A stretch of 64,000 nt of DNA from Cyanobacterium sp. T60_A2020_053 (GCA_015272165.1 JACYMF010000088.1:1-64000); one strand, 5' to 3'. Numbered from the stretch's first letter, positions 42,878 through 53,078 are shown. A program made the numbers and translations. The notes: generated by a model from the sequence alone, not told the origin.

Positions 42878-42922
42878 ATCCATTGTCAATTGTCCATTAT
42901 CAATTGTCCATTATCAATTACC
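42878..42922. repeat. CAATTGT/CCATTAT heptamer array
   Basis: CATTATCCATTGTCAATTGT continues as 7-base units to CATTATCAATTACC, just before the LptC-like gene. Confidence 0.7.
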
Positions 42923-42960
42923 CTCACGAGTTTACTTTTTCATCAAGCCTTAATTAGTAT

Positions 42961-44076
42961 ATGTATAAAAAAATATTTTTTTTAGTATTTCTTGTTTTAA
43001 TAACAGCTTGTCAAAACAATTCTTCCCCTCCTATCACGCAACCAGAAAATAATAATCAAGAAGTATCCCAAGGAATTTCCCTCGATAATGCTACCCTTGA
43101 ACAATCTAATAACGATGGTGCAAATTTTTGGCGTTTGAGAGTAGGAAAAGTTACTTATTCTGAAGATAATAAAATTGCTAATATTGAAAATATTACAGGT
43201 AATTTATTTCAAGATGGAGAAATTATTTTAAAGTTTCAAGCTAATGAAGGTAGTGTAATTAATGACGGCGAGAAAATCATTTTAAATGGTGATATTTTAG
43301 CTATTGATACCCGTAATCAAATAGAAATAACAGGAGATAATTTAACATGGCAACCTAATGAAAAATTTTTTGTTTTAGATCAAAATGTTGAGATTAATCG
43401 TCAGGATATTAGACTAAAATCACAACAGGTCAAATATTACACGGAAGTAGAAATAATAGAAGTTAATCAAGATATAATTGCCCAATATTCAGAGCCAAAA
43501 TTAACTTTAAAAACGGAAAATTTAATTTGGCAAATTAAAGAAGAAATAGTTAATATAACTACTTTTTTAACATTAAATAGACTGGAAAAGGATAACGTTA
43601 TTGAATATTTAACAGCTGAGGAAGGTAAGATTAATTTACAGGATAAACAAGTATTTTTAATTGATAATGTAGCTTATAAATCTATTGTTCCGCCTTTAGA
43701 GGCTTCATCTCCAGCTATGACTTGGGATTATGGGCAAAGAATTATTAGCACTGATCAAAAAATTAGATTAGTTGACACAGAAAGGAAAATTATCGCCATG
43801 GGAAATCAAGGTAAAGTTAATCTCACTGATAACGAAGTATTTTTAACTAATAATGTTTATGGTGAGTCTGATGAAAACCAAGCCAAAATCTATGCTGATA
43901 ATTTGACTTGGAATATCGATAATGGCAAAATAGTTGCCGATGGCAATGTGATTTATGAACAACTTAACCCAGAATTGACATTTAGGGGGGCGCGCGCCGA
44001 AGGTTCACTGTCTGATAAAAATATAGTAGTTATCAGCGAATCTAATCAAAAAGTAGTTACTACTATTGTGCCATAG
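42961..44076 (+). CDS. LptC-like lipoprotein, OstA-type repeats
   Basis: 371 residues. Lipoprotein signal with lipobox LITAC (Cys at residue 17). An LptC-like domain follows (FWRLRVGKVTYSEDNKIANI, about 55-190), then repeats of beta strands (RKIIAMGNQGKVNLTDNEVF; IYADNLTWNIDNGKIVADGN) as in LptA/OstA. It likely bridges inner and outer membranes for lipopolysaccharide export. The length, about twice E. coli LptC, is usual in cyanobacteria. No GGGCGCT motif is found from here to 45940. Confidence 0.85.
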   Translation: MYKKIFFLVFLVLITACQNNSSPPITQPENNNQEVSQGISLDNATLEQSNNDGANFWRLRVGKVTYSEDNKIANIENITGNLFQDGEIILKFQANEGSVINDGEKIILNGDILAIDTRNQIEITGDNLTWQPNEKFFVLDQNVEINRQDIRLKSQQVKYYTEVEIIEVNQDIIAQYSEPKLTLKTENLIWQIKEEIVNITTFLTLNRLEKDNVIEYLTAEEGKINLQDKQVFLIDNVAYKSIVPPLEASSPAMTWDYGQRIISTDQKIRLVDTERKIIAMGNQGKVNLTDNEVFLTNNVYGESDENQAKIYADNLTWNIDNGKIVADGNVIYEQLNPELTFRGARAEGSLSDKNIVVISESNQKVVTTIVP

Positions 44077-44093
44077 ATTAAAGTATCACTATT

Positions 44094-44498
44094 TTATTTG
44101 TCTTTAAAGAAAATAGGACGTAAATTGGGATCAACTTTATAAGTATTTTGTTTCATAACTTTTTGGCTTAATTGTGGATCAAAGGTAGCTCCAAAACTTT
44201 CTTCTAAACGCTCTACTCTAGGTCTAATTTTGGCTATTTCACCATCAATTTCCGCTAGTTTTGCCTGTTGAACACTATGATATGGTAATAATTCTTTAAC
44301 TGAAAAAATTGCTAATGCTGAAATACTGATATTAACAGTTAATCTTAAAGTTGTCTCTACCGTCTGTTGAAAAATCTTTTTTTTAACTTTCTTTTGTTGT
44401 CTTTTTTCAGCCCTACTATTTAAAACACTTCTAATATGTTCTTGCTCAATATTTTCTTGTACAAATGAAGTTTTAGAAAATGGTTTAATATTATTCAC
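44094..44498 (-). CDS. Conserved cyanobacterial membrane protein
   Basis: 134 residues. A basic N-terminal region (SRAEKRQQKKVKKKIFQQ) leads into one membrane segment (LTVNISISALAIFSV), followed by a short coiled coil (LAEIDGEIAKIRPRVERLEE) and a conserved tail. Such single-span proteins occur in cyanobacteria; no function known. Convergent with the LptC-like gene. Confidence 0.65.
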   Translation of the reverse strand: MNNIKPFSKTSFVQENIEQEHIRSVLNSRAEKRQQKKVKKKIFQQTVETTLRLTVNISISALAIFSVKELLPYHSVQQAKLAEIDGEIAKIRPRVERLEESFGATFDPQLSQKVMKQNTYKVDPNLRPIFFKDK

Positions 44499-44622
44499 AG
44501 TTTCATTCCCTGTCTGGTGTTTGTAACAAATTATAACAACTATTTTTTATTCTCTTAACATATCTTTTTTGATATATCAAAAGCATATCAGAGCAAGTAT
44601 TTGAAAATGTATCAAAAACGAC

Positions 44623-45402
44623 TTATTCAAATTCACTCGGTTCGATCATACTTCTCATTTTACTAATGCCTTTCTTGATGCGACGGGAAACAGTGATAAC
44701 ACTAACCCCCAAAAGTTCGGCGGTTTGCTTTTGAGTTAAATCTTGTAAAAAAACAAACTCTAGCACTTTACGGGTAGTCTCTTCTAATTGTCCTAAAGCA
44801 CCTTGTAACCTAATTTTGTCTTCTTCCGCTAATTGAAAACTACGATATTGGTTGTCGGGGAGAGTATCTAAAAGCGCACTCCGCTCGTCTTCTTCTTGAT
44901 TGGTTTTAGCATCTAAGCTCAAAGGTTCTCGATTACGGTGGGCTAATTTTACTTCTTGCCATTCCCCAAGAGAAACACCTAATTTCCTGGCAATCTCATA
45001 ATCAGTGGGTTGACGATTTAACTCACTACGCAATTCTCTAACTACTCGATTGGCTTGGGTTTTTAGCTCTAAACAACGACGAGGGATGCGGATGGTATAG
45101 CCTTTATCCCTCAGATAGTGTTGTATTTCACCTCTCACATAGGGAATAGCAAAGGAACTAAAAGCATAGCCTTTTTCTAAATCATATCTTTCAATAGCTC
45201 TAATTAAACCTAAACAACCTACTTGTAACAAATCATCGTAATTTTCTTGACATTGTCTTGACCAGTGAGATGCCTCTTTTTTTGCCAAGCCAATATTCAA
45301 TTCAAGAATATGATTACGAATTCCCAAGTTTTGGTTAGATTTGTACTGCGCGAATAGATGCTCATTACTGGCTTTATACTCGGTGATGGATTTGCTAGGC
45401 AT
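44623..45402 (-). CDS. sigF: Group 3 RNA polymerase sigma factor, SigF type
   Basis: 259 residues. Region 2: DDLLQVGCLGLIRAIERYDL and FSSFAIPYVRGEIQHYLRDK. Region 3: RQPTDYEIARKLGVSLGEWQ. Region 4 with helix-turn-helix: LTQKQTAELLGVSVITVSRR. It is close to SigF of Synechocystis, which controls type IV pili and phototaxis genes. There is no anti-sigma gene next to it in the window. It lies 125 bases from the small gene downstream and is probably transcribed alone. Confidence 0.93.
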   Translation of the reverse strand: MPSKSITEYKASNEHLFAQYKSNQNLGIRNHILELNIGLAKKEASHWSRQCQENYDDLLQVGCLGLIRAIERYDLEKGYAFSSFAIPYVRGEIQHYLRDKGYTIRIPRRCLELKTQANRVVRELRSELNRQPTDYEIARKLGVSLGEWQEVKLAHRNREPLSLDAKTNQEEDERSALLDTLPDNQYRSFQLAEEDKIRLQGALGQLEETTRKVLEFVFLQDLTQKQTAELLGVSVITVSRRIKKGISKMRSMIEPSEFE

Positions 45403-45870
45403 AACTTCTCACTACCAATTCACTACTTGATTACAAAACGTTTATATATAACTGTTTTACAATCAGATTGATTATGGTTCAATGTTAGAAATTAATTGAG
45501 ATTTTGACAACAGGAGATTTACGGTATTTTTAGCTAGATAGTACAAATTTTCTCCATAATTATACTGAGGGTATAGGGAAATTATGAATTATGAAATAAT
45601 AATTTCGCTTCTTCTACAATAGTTAAGAGTTGCTGAAAAAGTATTTTGCTGAGGGGAGGAGGAAAAGTAAGAAGTAACTCAAGTTCGGATAATTAGTTAC
45701 AAATAGATTATCTCTTCGCACTTTACCCACCGTGTAATGAATTACACGGCTAATAATATCTCGTTCAATAAATTGAACTAAGATTATTTTGAATTAGGAT
45801 TTGCTGAATAAATCAATATTTAGCTAAAGTCTTTAATTTATAAGCATTAAAACCTTTTGACTTTGCCCTT
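45403..45870. repeat. Repeat-filled gap with two-hairpin element, copy 4
   Basis: 45677-45790 holds the element: TCAAGTTCGGATAATTAG at the left end, CCGTGTAATGAATTACACGG (45730-45749), GTTCAATAAATTGAAC (45764-45779), TAAGATTATTTTGAATTAGG. Then comes GATTTGCTGAATAAATC (45792-45808) and a block shared with 48480-48540. 45403-45670 is the sigF upstream region with no recognisable promoter. Confidence 0.75.
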
Positions 45871-46695
45871 TTAATTTTGATTCATGGTGACTTGATCGAG
45901 GGTAGCGTCTTCAAAATTAGTATTATTAATTTGGGCATCGGTAAGGTCAGCGCCCGTCAAATTAGCCCTAGTAAAATTAGACCAAGACAGTTTAGCTCCG
46001 TTAAAATTACTGTGGGAAAAGTCAGCACTACGCATACTAACCCACGTTACCATGGAGTCACTTAAATTAGCATGGTTGAAAAAACCACTGGCAAAATTGC
46101 CTCCGCTTAAACTGGCATTACTAAAATTAGCATAACGGGCATTGACACCCACGGCGTTAACGCTGTTAAGTTGGGCTAGAGATAGATTAGCGCCCTCCAA
46201 ATTAGTATTGAGTAGAAGGGCATTAGTAAGGTTAGAGCCTTGTAGATTAGCGCCCGTCAAATCTGCACCACTGAGATTGGCACGACTTAACAAACAGTTG
46301 ACCATGTGCGCATTGGTTAGGTTCGCTTCTTTGAGGATAGTATCATGGAGGAGGGAGCAGACTAATTTGGCATAACTGAGGTTACATTCCGTCAGATTAG
46401 CAGAGCGCAAACTGGCATCGGTGAGATTACTGTAGGAAAGGTTAGCTTTAATCAATGTGGCTCTAATGAGGTTAACCCCTGCTAAATCGCCCTTGATATT
46501 ACTTTCAGTGAGATCAGCACCTTTGAGGTTAGTTTCAATCATGGCACAATCCACTAAACTAACACCAGCAAGGTTAGCTTCTTTGAGGTTAGCTCGACTG
46601 AGGTTAATATTGCCTAAAACTTGACCATGAAGATCAATTTTCTCAAAGTTGGTTTCTCCTTGGTCGTATCTTTCTAGCAATTCCTGAATATCCAT
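45871..46695 (-). CDS. Pentapeptide repeat protein
   Basis: 274 residues; after a 20-residue start (MDIQELLERYDQGETNFEKI) it consists almost entirely of A(N/D)Lxx pentapeptides, for example ANLKEANLAGVSLVDCAM and GADLTGANLQGSNLTNALLL. This forms a right-handed quadrilateral beta helix. Cyanobacteria have many such proteins, mostly without known role. No signal peptide, so cytoplasmic. It ends 5 bases before the LpxB-like gene end and shares its strand, downstream of it, so it is probably co-transcribed. Confidence 0.92.
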   Translation of the reverse strand: MDIQELLERYDQGETNFEKIDLHGQVLGNINLSRANLKEANLAGVSLVDCAMIETNLKGADLTESNIKGDLAGVNLIRATLIKANLSYSNLTDASLRSANLTECNLSYAKLVCSLLHDTILKEANLTNAHMVNCLLSRANLSGADLTGANLQGSNLTNALLLNTNLEGANLSLAQLNSVNAVGVNARYANFSNASLSGGNFASGFFNHANLSDSMVTWVSMRSADFSHSNFNGAKLSWSNFTRANLTGADLTDAQINNTNFEDATLDQVTMNQN

Positions 46696-46700
46696 ATCAA

Positions 46701-47924
46701 TTAGTCTCTTAATAGTGTCTGGGTAAGATGGTGGGCTATTTTTAATGATGCCCCAGATTTGCCCATTCTTCGGCGCCCGTCGTCGGCAATTTCTTGCTCT
46801 TGGGGAGAGTTTTGTGTTATTTGTTGTAACTTAATAGTAATATCGTTAGGGGCTTCTAATAATTGTACTGATTTTCCGAGCAGTTTAGTTTGATTTTCAG
46901 CAAATTGGCGATTATATTGTGGTCCTTCGCCAATTATACCCAGCGCCCGTCGCCCTAAACCGACAAATTGTTCTGTAGCTGTTCCTGCCATGGCAATAGC
47001 TACCTGACTATAATGTAAACAATCAGCGTAAGCGTTTTGACTCAAAATTAATTGATGATTACCGTTACCATAGCTTTGTAATCCTTGATCTCGCAGGGGC
47101 AGATTAACCGTTGACGGTTGCCATGAGGACGATAAAACTTGGCTAAATTCTGTCACGGGTAAACTGGGGGCAAGGGCGCTGATAAAAACATAAGATTGGG
47201 CATTTTCTTGGATTAAATAATCCACAGCTTGAAGTATTTTTTGCCAGTTACTCAAGGCTTCTGGCATTCTTGACCCCGGAAGTAGTAAAATTTTGAGATG
47301 ATGGGGAAATTGATCTTGAAATGGTGGTAAAACGTGATCGGCAATGCCGTCCATCATTGGGTTTGCTCCGATAGCATAAATTTGATACTTTGTCAAGGTA
47401 TTGACCGTAATTTGATCACGGACAAAAACGGCTCGACAGCGCCCGTCACCCATTAACCAACGCTCCCAAGGGTAGTAATAAGAACCAAAAAAACGGTCAA
47501 GGGCGCTGGTATTTTCTAGCCAACCTTGCTCATTGCGGAGGTAATATTCTGATTTAGCAGTACCCACAAAGGCATATTCAGCGCCCGTCACCCAAGCCAA
47601 GAACAGGGGTAATATGTCACCTACCGCTAAAATTTTGCCTCCTTCCCTTGCCCATTGGCGCACTTCTCCATATTGTTTCATGGTTAAATCGATTAATCCA
47701 GCTTGGACATCTTGCCACCATCCCTGTTTGATAAAACCACCCGATGGCATGGCACGGTGAGGGGCGCTGAGGAGAATTTGAGCCTGTGTAAAAGCAAAAC
47801 CTTTTCCCACCATAGGCAGAGCCACAATGACTCTTGAAGGCTCAATTAACTGCAATTCTTTAATGATTTTAACGGCGATGGTATCCTCTCCATGACCATT
47901 ACTAATTACCATTAATTTATTCAT
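46701..47924 (-). CDS. LpxB-related glycosyltransferase-like protein
   Basis: 407 residues. The opening MVISNGHGEDTIAVKIIKEL and MVGKGFAFTQAQILL, then AVGDILPLFLAWVTG and LLLPGSRMPEALSNWQKIL, match the cyanobacterial family related to lipid-A-disaccharide synthase. The GxGxxAxxGxG-type donor region is IAMAGTATEQFVGLGRRALG. Substrate not known; the family is distinct from true LpxB. Eight or so GGGCGCT motifs in and next to this gene, the densest cluster of the window. Confidence 0.82.
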   Translation of the reverse strand: MNKLMVISNGHGEDTIAVKIIKELQLIEPSRVIVALPMVGKGFAFTQAQILLSAPHRAMPSGGFIKQGWWQDVQAGLIDLTMKQYGEVRQWAREGGKILAVGDILPLFLAWVTGAEYAFVGTAKSEYYLRNEQGWLENTSALDRFFGSYYYPWERWLMGDGRCRAVFVRDQITVNTLTKYQIYAIGANPMMDGIADHVLPPFQDQFPHHLKILLLPGSRMPEALSNWQKILQAVDYLIQENAQSYVFISALAPSLPVTEFSQVLSSSWQPSTVNLPLRDQGLQSYGNGNHQLILSQNAYADCLHYSQVAIAMAGTATEQFVGLGRRALGIIGEGPQYNRQFAENQTKLLGKSVQLLEAPNDITIKLQQITQNSPQEQEIADDGRRRMGKSGASLKIAHHLTQTLLRD

Positions 47925-48579
47925 AATTGGAGTGCGCTGAAAATGTATTTTAGTGAGGAGTCAGGAGTTAGGAGAAATACTTATAAATTAAAGAGTTTAA
48001 TTTATTAAACGGCGTCACGGTAGCCGTGAAATTTATTGCACGGCGGTGAAGAGCGTTAATCTTACGATTATAAGAAGCTAAGACGCATTTAAATTGCCGT
48101 TTTGATTAACAAGGTAAGATTATAAACTAAATTAGTTTGTATCTAATACTATGTCTGGGAATCTGTTATGATCTCAGTTCGATGCAAGAATGCCTAATAA
48201 GGGTAGGTTTCAGGTTGCAGGTTTCAGGTGTAATTTTCAGACGATGATATAATTCGAGCAAAAAATTGAACGGAAACAATCAATTAAGATATGTTTTTTA
48301 TCAATTATTTCACCTAATACCTAACACCTGATACCCGACACCTTTACACCACCGAAAATTTTATCTCGAACTCAGGTTGTTATGAAAGATCATATCTTCG
48401 TAATTAACCCACCGTGTAATGAATTACACGGAACCAACGTGATTACGTTCAATAAATTGAACTAAGATTATTTTGAATTAGGGTTTGTTGAATAAATCAA
48501 TATTTAGCTAAAGTCTTAAATTTATAAGCATTGAAACCTGTGCATCGTTGCCCTTTTCCCTTCATCTCACCATCAAGCG
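47925..48579. repeat. Repeat-filled gap with two-hairpin element, copy 5
   Basis: 48003-48090 may be a decayed copy of the element. 48207-48240 repeats the TTTCAGG heptamers of 16358. 48310-48345 has CCTAATACCTAACACCTGAT-type repeats. 48362-48490 is the element: CCGTGTAATGAATTACACGG (48412-48431) and GTTCAATAAATTGAAC (48447-48462), followed by GGGTTTGTTGAATAAATC and the block AGCTAAAGTCTTAAATTTAT. No gene. Confidence 0.75.
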
Positions 48580-49866
48580 CTAATTAACGCCATGGACTTC
48601 ACAAATAGCATAATATTCGGGGGATAGATAACGACAGGCATAATTTTTAATATCTTCCCTCGTTAAACCCAATACCAATTCAGGATAATCCAGCGCCCAT
48701 CGCGCATCAACTAAAAGTTGGTAATAGCCATATAAACTGGCTAATTGTTCTGGTGTTTCGGTAGAGAAAATGTAATCATGAAGTAGTGAACGCTGATAAG
48801 TTTGTAATTCTGTTTCAGTGATAAGCTGATGTTGTAAAGTATAGATTTCCTGTTGAATTTGATTTTCTATGGCGCAGAGGGAGGGCGCTGGAAAACAAGC
48901 GGAGATAGTTAATAAGCTAGAATGTTTTTGCAGAGAAAAATCACATTGAATCGATTGCACTAACTGTCTTTCTTCCCTTAAATTACGCACCAAACGAGAA
49001 TTACGACTTCCAGCCAAAATCAAGGAAATAATATCTAAGGCAATAGCGCCCCTAAAATCTTCTATACTAGGACCTAACCACCCCATAATTAAGCGAGATT
49101 GTTCCAAACGGGGTAGAAACAACTGTTGACGATGAGTGGCAACCATGGGCGCTATACTATCGTAATCTACCGCAGGACATTCCGAGCGCACTTCAAAACC
49201 AGCGAAACACTCACTACTGAGTGATAAAGCCTGATCTAAATTGATATTTCCCACCATTACCACCGACATTCTTTCTGGTTGATAATGGGTTTTGTGAAAA
49301 CAGCGCATTTGATTCGCCGTAGTAGCCAATAAAAGGGATTCTTTCCCTAAAATTTCACGACCATAGGGATGATTTTGATACATTAATTGACAAAGTTGCT
49401 GATAGGCTATGTAATCATGATCATCCAAAGCGCACCTCATCTCCTCTAACACCACATCTCTTTCTAAATAAAACTCCTCCTCTTCAATTTCCGCATGAAG
49501 TAACATCTCACTTAGATAAGGCAAGGTAGAAGCAAAATACTCTTCAGCCGTGGCAATGAAAAAATGGGCATAATCATGACTGGTGGCCGCATTACTATAA
49601 CCGCCATGATTTTCCACCATATAATCAAATTCACCGGGTAAAACATTTTTGGTGCCTTTAAAGATCATGTGTTCTAAAAAATGAGCCATTCCAGACCAAG
49701 AATGAGGCTCACAAGTTACCCCAGCATCAATCCACACATCCCCTATAATCACGGGGCTAGTTTTTATTTCTCGATGGACTAAAGTGACACCACTAGGAAG
49801 TTTAATAATATTTAGTTCTGTCTTTTTTAATGCAGAAGTAACCAGTTTTTTAGTTGATAAGACCAT
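48580..49866 (-). CDS. M16-family zinc metallopeptidase
   Basis: 428 residues. The inverted zinc motif HFLEHMIFKGT (HxxEH, near residue 64), with the third ligand Glu in YLERDVVLEEMRCALDDHD. The family includes pitrilysin and processing peptidases; here probably a cytoplasmic or periplasmic oligopeptidase, since no signal peptide is seen. Cyanobacteria often carry two M16 genes in tandem; no second one is beside it. Alone on the minus strand. Confidence 0.9.
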   Translation of the reverse strand: MVLSTKKLVTSALKKTELNIIKLPSGVTLVHREIKTSPVIIGDVWIDAGVTCEPHSWSGMAHFLEHMIFKGTKNVLPGEFDYMVENHGGYSNAATSHDYAHFFIATAEEYFASTLPYLSEMLLHAEIEEEEFYLERDVVLEEMRCALDDHDYIAYQQLCQLMYQNHPYGREILGKESLLLATTANQMRCFHKTHYQPERMSVVMVGNINLDQALSLSSECFAGFEVRSECPAVDYDSIAPMVATHRQQLFLPRLEQSRLIMGWLGPSIEDFRGAIALDIISLILAGSRNSRLVRNLREERQLVQSIQCDFSLQKHSSLLTISACFPAPSLCAIENQIQQEIYTLQHQLITETELQTYQRSLLHDYIFSTETPEQLASLYGYYQLLVDARWALDYPELVLGLTREDIKNYACRYLSPEYYAICEVHGVN

Positions 49867-49939
49867 GAAAACAGTTTGTTTTACCTTTTCTTAATCTTAC
49901 CTTCTTTGTCAGTTCTTGAGAAAAAATATTTTGCTTTTG

Positions 49940-50112
49940 TTATTTAGGGTTTGCTGAATAAATTAAAACCCTTTTAAACAAAGGTTTTAAGCATAATCAA
50001 ACTCTAAAAAAGTGCTAAAAATAATCTTTTTCGCCAAAAAATCTGTATTTCTGCTCCACTAATCAAAAATAATTGAGACAAATGAGCAATTTATGAAAAA
50101 TAACTATTAGAT
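49940..50112 (+). repeat. Solitary insertion-sequence-like end, copy B
   Basis: Starts AGGGTTTGCTGAATAAATT and runs through AAAAAAGTGCTAAAAATAATC to GAGACAAATGAGCAATTTAT. Same block order as 24926-25090. No coding sequence attached. The remaining gap to 50196 holds an AT-rich leader with one AGCGCCC motif. Confidence 0.55.
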
Positions 50113-50196
50113 ATTTTATTATTTCTATATGGCTTAAGTGATTACACGCCCTAAATTGGTTAAGTTAATTTATATATAAAAAAGCGCCCTCCGCCA

Positions 50197-51288
50197 TTGC
50201 TAAAATCAATCAGTTATATCCATAAAATTATGAATAAATCCAACATTAGAGAATATTTTTTAGCGGAATTTTGGCGGGGACAATTAGAAGAATATATCAG
50301 CACCCTTCACTGGTCAAAACAAGGCTCATTAGTAGCTACCAGTGCAGAAGGAATGGTTATTTACTATGAAATGGGAAAACAGCCCAAAATTTTATTAACA
50401 CCGCCAGAGACGAATTATCAAGGAATACAGAGTGCTGATTTTTCTGTGGATGGAGATTATTTAGCCGTGGGTGCGCAGGATGGCAAAGTAAGAATTTGGC
50501 AATTAAAGCCTGAAATAGAATTAATTACCACCCTAGAATATCCCAAAAAGTGGATTGAGCATTTAGCATGGCATCCCCAGCAACCTTTACTAGCTTTTAG
50601 TTTTGGCTATTATGTGCAGGTGTGGGATTTGCTTACAAAAGCAGTGATGACAACTTTAAGCCTTGGAGATGCTTCCGTGTTGAGTTTACAATGGCATCCC
50701 ATTGGGGCATATTTGGCGGTGGGCGCTAATGGTGGTATTTGTATTTGGCAGAGCGATGATTGGGATGAAGACCCTTTTTGGGCAGAAGTGGCGGGCGCTT
50801 GTCAGCAAATTGCTTGGTCTCCTGATGGATTATATTTAGCAGGAAATAGTCTTGATAATAGTGTTTGGATTTGGAATTGGGAAAACCTCGAAACATGGCA
50901 TTTAAGCGGTTTTAGCTCAAAAATTCGGGATTTAAGTTGGTCCACTTTACAAGGAGATTTTGCTCCTCTTCTTATCATCTGTTGTCTTGATACTATTATC
51001 ATGTGGCATAAAGCCCCCTCCGATGATGATGGTTGGTATTCGTTGCCCCTTCAAGAACATGATGATATAGTTAATACATTAGCTTTTCATCCCCAAAACT
51101 TTTCTTTTGTTTCCCTAGATGAGCAAGGAATGTTGATTTTTTGGTCCCAAAATCATCAGGTTCTGGAAAAATTGACTATCTTTCAGGAAGGGGGAGGGGC
51201 GCTGGTAGCATGGCACCCTACGGGAGAATATCTCGCCGTTGGTAGTAAAACGGGAGAAGTTGCCGTTATTGGTTGGGTTAAAAAATGA
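50197..51288 (+). CDS. WD40 repeat protein
   Basis: 363 residues forming about seven WD40 blades, for example LHWSKQGSLVATSAEGMVIY, GDYLAVGAQDGKVRIWQLK, GLYLAGNSLDNSVWIWNWEN and GEYLAVGSKTGEVAVIGW. It should fold as a single beta propeller used as a protein-binding platform. No added domain or signal peptide. An internal ATG at residue 12 (MNKSNIREYFLAEFWRGQ, about 50230) is also a reasonable start. Partner unknown. Confidence 0.85.
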   Translation: MLKSISYIHKIMNKSNIREYFLAEFWRGQLEEYISTLHWSKQGSLVATSAEGMVIYYEMGKQPKILLTPPETNYQGIQSADFSVDGDYLAVGAQDGKVRIWQLKPEIELITTLEYPKKWIEHLAWHPQQPLLAFSFGYYVQVWDLLTKAVMTTLSLGDASVLSLQWHPIGAYLAVGANGGICIWQSDDWDEDPFWAEVAGACQQIAWSPDGLYLAGNSLDNSVWIWNWENLETWHLSGFSSKIRDLSWSTLQGDFAPLLIICCLDTIIMWHKAPSDDDGWYSLPLQEHDDIVNTLAFHPQNFSFVSLDEQGMLIFWSQNHQVLEKLTIFQEGGGALVAWHPTGEYLAVGSKTGEVAVIGWVKK

Positions 51289-51363
51289 AAAAGGGAAGAT
51301 AGCTAAAACAAGCACATCCCCATGTTAAAATTCATACCAAAATCAGTCAACACAAAAAATAAT

Positions 51364-51386
51364 CCTTCTCCCGATGAAGGAGAAGG
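51364..51386 (-). terminator. Terminator of the str operon
   Basis: CCTTCTCC (51364-51371) pairs with GGAGAAGG (51379-51386); on the minus strand it is followed by ATTATTTTTTG. It lies just behind the rpsJ stop codon. Confidence 0.8.
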
Positions 51387-51400
51387 AACAGAAAGAATAT

Positions 51401-51718
51401 TTATAACTTCACTTCAATGTCAACCCCTGCTGGTAAATCCAACTTCATTAACGCATCGATAGTTTTAGAAGAAGGCTGATAAATGTCAATCACTCGGCGA
51501 TGGGTACGAGTTTCAAAATGTTCACGGGAATCCTTATCAACGTGAGGAGAACGAAGCACACAATAGATTTTACGCTTAGTTGGTAAAGGTATTGGTCCCA
51601 CTGGTTTAGCATTGGTACGATTAGCCGTTTCCACAATCTTAGTACAAGATGTATCTAATAAACGACGATCAAAAGCTTTTAGACGAATCCGAATTTTTTG
51701 TTGTTGTAAAGTTGCCAT
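51401..51718 (-). CDS. rpsJ: 30S ribosomal protein S10
   Basis: 105 residues, complete. Matches S10 with [20 protein letters not shown] at the start and the conserved loop [20 protein letters not shown], which also binds NusB in antitermination. It is the last gene of the str operon (rpsL-rpsG-fusA-tuf-rpsJ), the order usual for cyanobacteria. A hairpin lies between tuf and rpsJ, and a clear terminator follows. Confidence 0.98.
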   Translation of the reverse strand: MATLQQQKIRIRLKAFDRRLLDTSCTKIVETANRTNAKPVGPIPLPTKRKIYCVLRSPHVDKDSREHFETRTHRRVIDIYQPSSKTIDALMKLDLPAGVDIEVKL

Positions 51719-51763
51719 AATTGTTAATTAATTTTCAAGGTTCAGTTAATATCGACAAAATTA

Positions 51764-51796
51764 GGGCGTACAAAGAAAGTAATTTCTCATACGCCC
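51764..51796 (-). terminator. Hairpin between tuf and rpsJ
   Basis: GGGCGTA (51764-51770) pairs with TACGCCC (51790-51796). On the minus strand it is followed by TAATTTTG. It could be a partial terminator or processing site that sets the tuf to rpsJ ratio. Confidence 0.5.
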
Positions 51797-51816
51797 CAAC
51801 TATTATTTAATTCTTC

Positions 51817-53046
51817 CTACTTCAAAATTTTCGCTACAGCACCCGCACCAATGGTACGACCACCTTCACGAATTGCAAAGCGCATACCTTGCTCAATAGC
51901 AATAGGGTTAATTAATTCTACTGTCATTTTGATACGATCGCCCGGCATAACCATTTCAGCTGCACTACCATCATCCGCCGTAAAATCGCTGATACTTCCA
52001 GTTACGTCAGTGGTACGCACATAGAACTGAGGACGATAACCGGGGAAGAAAGGAGTATGACGACCACCTTCTTCTTTTTTCAATACATAAACCTCAGCCT
52101 CAAAAGTAGTATGAGGAGTGATAGAACCGGGTTTGGATAACACCATACCACGCTCGATGTCTTCTTTTTGAACACCACGAAGTAATAAACCGACGTTATC
52201 ACCAGCCATACCTTCGTCTAAAGTTTTTTGGAACATTTCCACACCAGTTACGGTGGTGGAGCGAGTATCACGAATACCGACTAACTCAACAGTTTCACCG
52301 ACCTTAACTTTACCACGTTCGATACGACCGGTAGCTACAGTACCACGACCAGTGATGGAGAATACATCTTCTACCGCCATTAAGAAAGGCTTGTCGATGT
52401 CACGCTCAGGGGTAGGGATATAACTGTCAACTTCAGTCATCAAAGCGTGAATTTTATCAGTCCACTCATTTTCACCGGGCTGAGTTTTAGGATTAGCTGT
52501 CATTTGTTCTACAGCTTTTAATGCAGAACCAGCCACGATGGGAATATTATCTCCATCAAAATCATAGCTAGAAAGTAATTCACGAACTTCTAACTCAACC
52601 AATTCTAATAACTCTTCGTCATCTACTTGGTCTTCCTTATTCAAGAATACAACCAAGTTAGGTACACCAACCTGTTTAGCTAAAAGAATATGCTCACGAG
52701 TTTGAGGCATAGGACCATCAGCCGCAGATACTACTAAGATTGCTCCGTCCATTTGAGCCGCACCAGTGATCATGTTTTTAACATAGTCAGCGTGACCAGG
52801 ACAGTCAACGTGAGCATAGTGACGATCTGGGGTTTCGTATTCAACGTGAGCAGTGTTGATGGTGATACCACGAGCTTTTTCTTCAGGAGCCGCATCAATA
52901 TCTTCATACTTACGACCTTTTGCTTGTCCTAAAGCTGATAAAGTTAAGGTAATTGCCGCCGTTAAAGTGGTTTTGCCATGGTCAACGTGACCGATAGTAC
53001 CAATGTTAACGTGGGGTTTATTTCTTTCAAATTTTTCCCGTGCCAT
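51817..53046 (-). CDS. tuf: Elongation factor Tu
   Basis: 409 residues. GTPase motifs [25 protein letters not shown] and NKEDQVDD; domain II and III as usual ([20 protein letters not shown]; the C-terminal [16 protein letters not shown]). It delivers aminoacyl-tRNA to the ribosome. The ten-residue extension after residue 180 ([14 protein letters not shown]) is typical of cyanobacterial and plastid EF-Tu. Third-last in the str operon, 32 bases behind fusA. No GGGCGCT motif in the gene. Confidence 0.99.
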   Translation of the reverse strand: MAREKFERNKPHVNIGTIGHVDHGKTTLTAAITLTLSALGQAKGRKYEDIDAAPEEKARGITINTAHVEYETPDRHYAHVDCPGHADYVKNMITGAAQMDGAILVVSAADGPMPQTREHILLAKQVGVPNLVVFLNKEDQVDDEELLELVELEVRELLSSYDFDGDNIPIVAGSALKAVEQMTANPKTQPGENEWTDKIHALMTEVDSYIPTPERDIDKPFLMAVEDVFSITGRGTVATGRIERGKVKVGETVELVGIRDTRSTTVTGVEMFQKTLDEGMAGDNVGLLLRGVQKEDIERGMVLSKPGSITPHTTFEAEVYVLKKEEGGRHTPFFPGYRPQFYVRTTDVTGSISDFTADDGSAAEMVMPGDRIKMTVELINPIAIEQGMRFAIREGGRTIGAGAVAKILK

Positions 53047-53078
53047 TTTTTGTTCTTTTTCCTATTTAATTAATAAAT

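Noticed and set aside
45877-46375. Plus-strand ORFs opposite the pentapeptide gene
   Set aside because: Antisense frames are kept open by the repetitive pentapeptide codons; composition is not protein-like.
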